Below, in pieces: positions 41,920 to 47,251 of a stretch of 47,251 bases of DNA. The notes below the pieces were generated by a model. The model was not told the DNA's origin and did no database searches. It saw only the letters and a program-made list of their open reading frames with translations. Position 1 is the first letter of the stretch, and every line of letters begins with the position of its first letter. This DNA is from UBA9732 sp963609725 (GTDB lineage Bacteria > Spirochaetota > Spirochaetia > Sphaerochaetales > Sphaerochaetaceae): assembly GCA_963609725.1 (NCBI GenBank), contig CAVDLI010000003.1, positions 1 through 47,251 of the forward strand, read 5' to 3'. Made by a program: the position numbers and the translations under genes.

Positions 41920-42552
41920 TTAGTCTAGAGCTTTTTTTGTAAGCTCAAAAACTTCTTCTGGTGTCAAAGAATTATTTGTCTTAACTTCTCTAATGAGACC
42001 TTTATTTTTATAATAATTGATAAGTGGCTCAGTTTGCTGAGTATAAACATCTAAACGATGCTTTATGGCATCTTCTTTGTCATCTTCACGCTGAATTAAA
42101 TCCTCTCCAGTTTCATCGTCTTTACCTTCAACTTTTGGAGGATTGAAAACAACATGATAAATCTTACCGGTTGAAGGACACATTCTACGACCAGAAAGAC
42201 GTTCAACAACTTCATTTTCTGAGATTTGAAAATCTACAACAGCGTCTAAATCTGTCATTTGAGCAAGGGCATCGGCCTGTGGAATAGTGCGAGGAAAGCC
42301 ATCAAGAATAAAACCGTTTGCACAATCAGGTTCTGCTATCCTGTTACGTACCATCTCAATTGTGATGCTATCTGGTACAAGTCCGCCAGATGCAAGAATT
42401 TCTTTAACTTTGCGGCCAAGTTCTGTTTCATTTTTTATATTGTTACGAAATAAATCACCAGTAGAAATGTGAGCAATTTTGTAATAATCCTTGGCTTTTG
42501 CTGCTACGGTTCCCTTCCCCGCTCCTGGAGGGCCTAAAAAAACCATTTTCAT
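41920..42552 (-). CDS. adk: Adenylate kinase
   Basis: It equilibrates ATP, ADP and AMP. The P-loop is GPPGAGKGT (residues 7-15). HISTGDLFRNNI and LDGFPRTIPQADAL form the AMP site, and SGRRMCPSTGKIYHVVFNPPKVEGKDDETGEDL is a full-length LID, here without the four Cys of zinc-binding forms. The 210-residue length fits the long type. AGGAGG lies 8 nt before the ATG. It is divergent from upp. Confidence 0.96.
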   Translation of the reverse strand: MKMVFLGPPGAGKGTVAAKAKDYYKIAHISTGDLFRNNIKNETELGRKVKEILASGGLVPDSITIEMVRNRIAEPDCANGFILDGFPRTIPQADALAQMTDLDAVVDFQISENEVVERLSGRRMCPSTGKIYHVVFNPPKVEGKDDETGEDLIQREDDKEDAIKHRLDVYTQQTEPLINYYKNKGLIREVKTNNSLTPEEVFELTKKALD

Positions 42553-42597
42553 TGAAACCTCCTAACACTACAGATAGAGTAACCCGTAGATATTATA

Positions 42598-42646
42598 ATA
42601 CTAGCAGAAAAAGCGTGTTGTGTAAATTAAAGTACTGCTATATTAT
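42598..42646. promoter_or_regulatory. Overlapping divergent promoters of adk and upp
   Basis: Plus strand: TTGTGT (42618-42623), 17-bp spacer, TATTAT (42641-42646), toward upp. Minus strand: TTTACA (42626-42621), 17-bp spacer, TAGTAT (42603-42598), toward adk. The two -35 boxes overlap by three bases, so the promoters should compete. Confidence 0.6.
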
Positions 42647-42674
42647 AACCAAAACAACGCACGGAGGCTGCATA

Positions 42675-43751
42675 ATGGATGTTAAAGACGGTAGAAAAGT
42701 TGTGCTTCATGCAACTGATCTTGATGGATTTCTTAGAGATGATGATAAGGCCAAAATTGAACACGTAAGAAAGCTTTACGACAAATCACTTGAGGCTTGT
42801 TCGTTAATTGAAGAGTCTACTTGTGAACAAGACAAAGAAAAGGCAGAAGAAGCTTTAGTAAAATCTTCAGCAGAAATTGGTGCATATCTTGAAGAAGTCG
42901 TTTCTAATGAACCATCAATTCATGTTTACTGTTTTGAATCTCCACAGGAACAACATGGTGCTGCAAGTAGGCTTATTGCAAAATTAAGGGATCCTAATAC
43001 TGATCACGAAGAATTCTTATATTATATTCAAAGAGCATATGAACTTCTTTTTGCACATGTATTTGCAGACAGTGCTTTGCCAAAGAAAAGATCTATTATT
43101 ACAAAAACTCCTGTCGTTAATCCGTGTAGAAACTATGCTGTACATAGAATTCCAGATGCTGACAGTCTTACCAGTAATGCTGTCATGTGTGTTATGCTGC
43201 GTGGTGCACTCCTTCCTAGTATGATTATAAGCAAAGAAATTCAGGATTATTCTTCTAATGATTACGTTACACCATTTGCATTATTCAAGATTAAAAGAGA
43301 CGATACAAAAAAAGAAAAGAATATGGACTATGTTCTTGATTTAGATAAATCTTTCTTTGACTTATCTGAGTTAGATGGAAAAGATCTTATTTTTGCAGAT
43401 CCAATGAATGCAACAGGTGGCTCGCTTGTAACAATTGTTAAGTACTTGAAAGAAAATGGCGTTAAACCAAAGAGTGTTAAGTTTATAAATGTAATATCGG
43501 CATTAAAAGGTTCTCTTAGAATTGTTAGAGCCATAGAAGGCTGTGAAGTTTACACTCTTTGGATGGATCCAATTCTTAATGATGCAGCTTATATCTTACC
43601 AGGCCTTGGAGATGCGGGAGACCGTCTTAATGGAGTTGATTTACCAGGAAATCCAAGAAACATGATTCAGCTTATTGCTGATTATGGTTCAAACATAACA
43701 AATCTATATAGATCTCAGGTAAAGAAAATTGAAGAAACTGTCCTTGGATAA
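42675..43751 (+). CDS. upp: Uracil phosphoribosyltransferase with N-terminal extension
   Basis: It salvages uracil to UMP with PRPP. The C-terminal two thirds carry the UPRT signature: MLRGALLPSMIISKEI, the PRPP loop FADPMNATGGSLVTIV (near residue 240) and the uracil-binding GLGDAGDRLNG (near residue 310). The first 120 or so residues are an extra, largely helical, Glu/Lys-rich region. This makes 358 residues against about 210 for ordinary Upp. The start at ATG 42675 has ACGGAGG upstream. I am fairly sure of the fold and less sure of the base specificity. Confidence 0.82.
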   Translation: MDVKDGRKVVLHATDLDGFLRDDDKAKIEHVRKLYDKSLEACSLIEESTCEQDKEKAEEALVKSSAEIGAYLEEVVSNEPSIHVYCFESPQEQHGAASRLIAKLRDPNTDHEEFLYYIQRAYELLFAHVFADSALPKKRSIITKTPVVNPCRNYAVHRIPDADSLTSNAVMCVMLRGALLPSMIISKEIQDYSSNDYVTPFALFKIKRDDTKKEKNMDYVLDLDKSFFDLSELDGKDLIFADPMNATGGSLVTIVKYLKENGVKPKSVKFINVISALKGSLRIVRAIEGCEVYTLWMDPILNDAAYILPGLGDAGDRLNGVDLPGNPRNMIQLIADYGSNITNLYRSQVKKIEETVLG

Positions 43752-44271
43752 GTTTTTAATTTTTACTCTTATTTTTATTGCATTAGCGTTTTTTTGCGGA
43801 TGCACAACAAAAGTTGCAAGTTCAAATGAAAGCAATCAAATTATAAGTACTGCAATTGAGCTTGCAACTGAATATTGTGACAGAAAGCAGTTTGACAAAG
43901 CTTTAGATGTTTATAATAAAGCTCTAAACGAAATTCATGACTATAAGCTTATATATAACAAAGCGCTAGTTTTATCTTATATGGGAAGATTTGAAGACGC
44001 TATCTTGTTATGCGAACAAGGCTCAAATGAGTTCCCATACATTCTTGCTTTCAAAAAAGCACAAGCGCAGTATTACATCCGCCTTGAAAATTTGGATGAG
44101 GCTTGTAAGCTTTATTTAGATATTCTTGAATTAAATCCTTACGACACAGAAACTCGAAAATCTCTTATAGAAATTTACACTCAAAGTGGAAATAAAGAAC
44201 AAGCTCACGAGCAAGCTCAAATTCTATGGGATCAAGGATATAAGAATTTAGAAATACTTACAAAGCTATAA
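43729..44271 (+). CDS. TPR-repeat lipoprotein
   Basis: The 180-residue product starts at TTG 43729 inside the end of upp, with AGGT about 10 nt upstream. A signal sequence (LIFTLIFIALAFFCGC) ends in a lipobox-like Cys. The mature part holds about three TPR-like repeats (QFDKALDVYNKALNEIHDYKLIYNKALVLSYMGRFEDAI; NLDEACKLYLDILELNPYD). It is probably a periplasmic or membrane-tethered scaffold. The overlap suggests coupling to upp translation. It is convergent with the CHR gene and overlaps it by 14 nt. Confidence 0.75.
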   Translation: MKKLSLDKFLIFTLIFIALAFFCGCTTKVASSNESNQIISTAIELATEYCDRKQFDKALDVYNKALNEIHDYKLIYNKALVLSYMGRFEDAILLCEQGSNEFPYILAFKKAQAQYYIRLENLDEACKLYLDILELNPYDTETRKSLIEIYTQSGNKEQAHEQAQILWDQGYKNLEILTKL

Positions 44272-44791
44272 GCCCAAAAACAGCTCCAATGCCAATCCAA
44301 ACCACAGGATGAATACTCTTCCATTTTTGCATTGCAGCAAAGAGAATTAAGCATGCAACACAAGGGAGCCAAAGCAAACCGTTCTCGTTTGCAAGTGTAA
44401 GACGTGCAACTTCATAAAGCGCATATGTAATAAGTCCAATGACAGCAGGTCTTAAGTATGTGAATGTAGTTTTAACAATTGGTTTTTCATTAAATTTTGA
44501 AAGAAGTCTAGCAATAATCAATATAATTATTACTGATGGAGCAATAAGCCCCAATGTAGCAACAAGACCACCAAATAAACCTGAGACGTCATAACCCACA
44601 TAAGTTGCCATATTTACACCAATGGGACCTGGTGTAGATTCAGAGACAGCAATCATGTTTGCAAGTTCGCTAGTAGTAAACCACTCCGTTCTAGAGCTCA
44701 TATCAACAAGGAAAGGAATTGTTGCCATTCCACCACCAATAGCAAAAAGACCAACCTTAAAAAATTCCCAAAAAAGTTTAAGGTAAATCAT
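44258..44791 (-). CDS. CHR-family transporter, half-size (second)
   Basis: This is a short-chain member of the chromate ion transporter family, one six-helix domain of 177 residues. The conserved start FFKVGLFAIGGGMATIPFL and the ESTPGPIGVNMATYVGYDVSG motif are clear. It overlaps the first CHR gene by one base (TAATG), and the two probably form a heterodimer equal to one long ChrA. Substrate is uncertain, since many short CHR pairs are not shown to move chromate. Confidence 0.87.
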   Translation of the reverse strand: MIYLKLFWEFFKVGLFAIGGGMATIPFLVDMSSRTEWFTTSELANMIAVSESTPGPIGVNMATYVGYDVSGLFGGLVATLGLIAPSVIIILIIARLLSKFNEKPIVKTTFTYLRPAVIGLITYALYEVARLTLANENGLLWLPCVACLILFAAMQKWKSIHPVVWIGIGAVFGLIAL

Positions 44792-45417
44792 TATTCATCC
44801 TCCTCCTCTTTTTTTGAAGAAGTGCTTTTATCTTTTTCTTCTTCGTTTAGTGAAGTTTTTTCCTTAGACGAGAAAGCAAACACAATAAGACCAAGAGCAA
44901 TTGCACTTATAACAACAATAATAGGAGATACTCCAAAGAAAACTTGCACAACTAAAGAAATAATTGCAATTACTGCTGTAGGAATATTTGTCACAGCTTT
45001 TTTTGCAAGCCTTATTACAGCAGAAAGCATTAAAGCACAAACAGCAACACGTATACCTGAAAATGCTTTTGCGACATACGCATTATCTTGGAAAGCTTTT
45101 AAGACCGATGCCATAGCTGTAATAATTACAAAAGAAGGAAATACAACACCCAAAGTAGCAATAATGCCACCAATAGTTCCCCTTGTTTTGTATCCAATGA
45201 AAGTTGCTGTGTTTACAGCAATAACACCAGGAGTACACTGCCCTATTGCAAAATAATCCAGCATTTCATCTTCAGTTGCCCAAGAATGTTTTTCTATACA
45301 TTCTTTTTCTAACATGGGCAACATTGCAACACCACCACCAAACGTAAGAACTCCAATTCTAACGAATGCACTAAATAGTTCCCACAATGATGGACGAGTT
45401 TGTTCTGTTTGCTTCAT
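44791..45417 (-). CDS. CHR-family transporter, half-size (first)
   Basis: The 208-residue partner has FSAFVRIGVLTFGGGVAMLPMLEKECI and FAIGQCTPGVIAVNTATFIGYKTRG, the two CHR signatures, then four further helices. Its tail is charged (KEKTSLNEEEKDKSTSSKKEEEDE) and cytoplasmic by prediction. The ATG overlaps the rnhA stop by 3 nt (ATGA). Confidence 0.87.
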   Translation of the reverse strand: MKQTEQTRPSLWELFSAFVRIGVLTFGGGVAMLPMLEKECIEKHSWATEDEMLDYFAIGQCTPGVIAVNTATFIGYKTRGTIGGIIATLGVVFPSFVIITAMASVLKAFQDNAYVAKAFSGIRVAVCALMLSAVIRLAKKAVTNIPTAVIAIISLVVQVFFGVSPIIVVISAIALGLIVFAFSSKEKTSLNEEEKDKSTSSKKEEEDE

Positions 45418-45872
45418 TTTATTAATTTCTCCATTTCTTTACGAACAAGAGTATCACACATTTCATTATATTTTATTCCAGAATGACCTTTGACCCATAT
45501 CCAAGTTATATTAAATTGACTTTGAAGAGTATCAAGTTCAACCCAAAGTTCCTTGTTCTTTACAGGATCTTTTGAAGATGTTCTCCACCCATTTTTCTTC
45601 CAATTAAAAATCCAACTTGTAATACCATTTTTCACATATTGGCTGTCTGTTGAAATACAAAGCTCATTTACTCCAAGAACATTACAAGTCTCTAGTGCTT
45701 TAATTACAGCTGTAAGTTCCATTTTATTATTAGTTGTTTGAACCTCACCTCCACTTGAATATGAAAGTAAAGTTTCATTTTCTAAAACAACGAACGCCCA
45801 GCCTCCAGGTCCTGGATTTCCAGAGCAACCGCCGTCAGTAAAGATTTGTATTTTTTTAATGGATTCTGCCAT
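45414..45872 (-). CDS. rnhA: Ribonuclease HI
   Basis: It cuts the RNA strand of RNA-DNA hybrids. Catalytic residues are in place: D13 in IFTDGGCSGNPGPGG, E52 in NNKMELTA, D76 in ISTDSQYV, His in KGHSG and the last Asp in NEMCD. I start at ATG 45872 (MAESIKKIQIF), giving 152 residues, the usual size. The upstream TTG at 45908 adds 12 unconserved residues. No clear ribosome-binding site is seen. It is followed by the CHR pair without a gap. Confidence 0.94.
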   Translation of the reverse strand: MAESIKKIQIFTDGGCSGNPGPGGWAFVVLENETLLSYSSGGEVQTTNNKMELTAVIKALETCNVLGVNELCISTDSQYVKNGITSWIFNWKKNGWRTSSKDPVKNKELWVELDTLQSQFNITWIWVKGHSGIKYNEMCDTLVRKEMEKLIK

Positions 45873-45958
45873 GCTTGGAATAATATCCAATACCTTGATA
45901 TCAAGCAAGGCATATTAGATTGTCAAACCAGTTGTTTTATGCAAATATTGTTTTGCAT

Positions 45959-46546
45959 TTATCCTTTATCATGTCCAAGAGCTTTTAACATTTTGTTATA
46001 TCCAGTTCCTTCTACAGACTCTTCAGAAATACCAACAAGAGCTAAGATTTCTCTTAATGCACAATCTTCTTCATTAACATCTAAATTGTCTTCTTTATTT
46101 GAACAAATTTCCATTTCAAGGAACCACCCAAGATATTTAACATTCAATAATTCAGCATGAATGTGAAATCCATTGTGCTCAATATTATAATGCCACCCTT
46201 TTTTCCATTTTAGTCTGCAAACTTGAAATCCAATTCCACTTAGAAAAGTTAAAATACTGTCCCACTGATTATATGGAGTTTCAAACTCAAGTTCTTCATT
46301 ATTCTCGGTTCCTTTTGAGTCTTTTTCTTTATGAGGTTTAGCTGTAAAAAGAACTCTGGGCTTTCCTGAATCTATTTCTTTTCTAGTTCTAAACAAAGGG
46401 TCTCCATCTTCTGTTAAAGACCAGTACATATCAAATTTAGAAATTTCTCCAAGAGCCTTACAGGAAGCAAGTGCACACAATTTAGTTTTTACATCTTCAA
46501 CCATTTCATCACTAACGTGAGCTTTAATTTCAGTTTCAATTGACAT
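45959..46546 (-). CDS. CYTH-domain protein (CyaB/ThTPase-like)
   Basis: CYTH enzymes act on triphosphates in a beta-tunnel; members include class IV adenylate cyclases and tripolyphosphatases. The N-terminal ExExK signature is present (E4, E6, K8 in MSIETEIKAH). Further tunnel residues are in PLFRTRKE, FTAKPHK, ELEFE, KWKKGWHY and YLGWFLEMEI. At 195 residues it fits the CyaB type. Which activity it has cannot be told from sequence alone. It lies upstream of rnhA with an 86-nt gap. Confidence 0.8.
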   Translation of the reverse strand: MSIETEIKAHVSDEMVEDVKTKLCALASCKALGEISKFDMYWSLTEDGDPLFRTRKEIDSGKPRVLFTAKPHKEKDSKGTENNEELEFETPYNQWDSILTFLSGIGFQVCRLKWKKGWHYNIEHNGFHIHAELLNVKYLGWFLEMEICSNKEDNLDVNEEDCALREILALVGISEESVEGTGYNKMLKALGHDKG

Positions 46547-46600
46547 CTAAATTTTCTCCCTTATCTATACTTCTCTCAATGTATTTTATACTGCTGCAAA

Positions 46601-47251
46601 TTAGTCTTTCCATGGGAAAAACATATTTTTAAGACTTCTAGGTCCAAGAAGTTGTTTTTCTTCCTCTAAAAGTTCATTCCAGTTTAAATCTTTCTTACTT
46701 GAATTATTCTTTATAAGAAATTCATATTTTTTAACAAGAAGTCTTGTTGTATCCATTCTTGAAAGACTAATTCCTGTAAACCCAGGAATTAGAGTTGCTG
46801 TAAAAACTGTTAACACAATATCAAAAATAGATTTAGCTATAAGAAAAAAAGAAACTCCAAGATTGTCTGCAAACATACCCAAACTTTTTTTCAAAGTTGA
46901 AACGGGATTTTCTTTTTCAAAATAAAAACAAATTGGAAAGTAATATTGAAGAGCAAGAATAAGAGATAAAGAAAAACCAACAAGCAACATTCCAAAACAA
47001 ATTCCAATCATATTTTGTATTGAAAAATAAAAAGGAACTACAAAACACAAGCAAATAAAAATTACAAGACAAACCATAAAATGCACAATTAAATGTGAGA
47101 AATAGTTTTTATAAGAATTTCTAAAATCTTGAAAACTTGGTTTTTTATATTGGCTTAACTTAAATGTAAGACTACTTACACCAAGAGAATAAAAACTAAA
47201 AATAAAAAGAGAAAATCCAAGAAGTAGATAACTTCCAAACAACGAATAATT
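46601..47251 (-). CDS. Integral membrane protein, 5' end beyond the window
   Basis: The frame is open to the window edge, so the N-terminus is missing; the first in-window start codon, TTG 47242, is probably internal. The visible 213 residues contain about five hydrophobic helices (for example LIVHFMVCLVIFICLCFVV and MIGICFGMLLVGFSLSLIL) and a charged C-terminal tail (KKDLNWNELLEEEKQLLG). I do not recognise the family. The next gene starts 54 nt downstream. Confidence 0.68.
   Translation of the reverse strand, partial: NYSLFGSYLLLGFSLFIFSFYSLGVSSLTFKLSQYKKPSFQDFRNSYKNYFSHLIVHFMVCLVIFICLCFVVPFYFSIQNMIGICFGMLLVGFSLSLILALQYYFPICFYFEKENPVSTLKKSLGMFADNLGVSFFLIAKSIFDIVLTVFTATLIPGFTGISLSRMDTTRLLVKKYEFLIKNNSSKKDLNWNELLEEEKQLLGPRSLKNMFFPWKD

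Noticed and set aside
44258..45417. The two CHR genes as one frameshifted long ChrA
   Set aside because: Each has a complete domain with its own start and conserved N-terminal motif, and the TAATG overlap is typical of natural short-chain CHR pairs.
1..47251. CRISPR array, prophage, toxin-antitoxin or defence island
   Set aside because: I found no spaced repeats, phage structural genes, transposase or small toxin-antitoxin pair. The gene content is core metabolism and expression throughout.

Overview
The window reads as a chromosomal core-gene segment of a low-GC, host-associated spirochaete, most likely a Treponema. The evidence is a nucleoside (Bmp/Pnr-type) ABC transporter, a BamA next to a very large TamB, Cys-type lipoproteins with TPRs, split CHR-family transporters, a CYTH protein, and the order cmk-rpsA and rimP-nusA-infB-rbfA-truB-ribF-rpsO-pnp. 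A run of 10 N (2570-2579) shows it is a draft assembly, perhaps a metagenome bin. The genus call is inference from gene content, not from a marker comparison. I see no prophage, insertion sequence, CRISPR array, tRNA or rRNA gene. No gene-free stretch exceeds about 250 bases.

Layout. (1) 1-8384, plus strand: a tight housekeeping operon, rpe-dtd-recA-scpA-scpB-rluB-cmk-rpsA-TPR protein-lipoprotein. scpA carries the N gap and rluB carries an in-frame TAG. (2) 8385-9927: a stand-alone PLP ammonia-lyase gene (dpaL) with its own terminator. (3) 9935-23942, minus strand: one long expression superoperon, rimP-nusA-infB-rbfA-truB-ribF-rpsO-pnp-dut-lptF/G pair-tgt. It is fed by a strong promoter followed at once by an intrinsic-terminator hairpin. 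pnp has what looks like its own promoter and a structured leader. (4) 24036-25097, plus: a divergent MtnA/eIF2B-family sugar-phosphate isomerase. (5) 25159-35974, minus: tamB-bamA-mutS-comF, driven by a promoter that sits directly against the tamB start codon. (6) 35975-36646, plus: tmk with an altered P-loop. (7) 36653-41869, plus: a nucleoside ABC transporter (ATPase, two permeases) and a separately transcribed binding protein. Both promoters carry the same GCAACAA-type repeat. (8) 41920-43751: divergent adk and upp, sharing overlapping -35 boxes. (9) 43729-47251: a TPR lipoprotein, then on the minus strand a membrane protein cut by the window edge, a CYTH protein, RNase HI and two half-size CHR transporters.

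How the genes fit together. Most of the window is information processing: DNA repair and segregation (recA, mutS, scpAB), nucleotide supply (cmk, tmk, adk, dut, upp, nucleoside uptake), transcription, translation and RNA decay (nusA, infB, rbfA, rpsO, rpsA, pnp, truB, tgt). The rest is outer-membrane assembly (bamA, tamB, lptF/G). Nucleoside import, uracil salvage, adk, tmk and dut together suggest a salvage-oriented nucleotide economy. No previously undescribed multi-gene defence or mobile system is visible. The points most worth a second look are regulatory: the rimP-nusA leader terminator, the pnp leader, the long palindrome between rbfA and infB, the leaderless-looking tamB promoter and the paired repeats at the nucleoside transporter. 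At the protein level they are a zinc-ribbon tail on NusA, an FG/YG-rich N-terminus on IF-2, the missing P-loop lysine in Tmk and the broken rluB.
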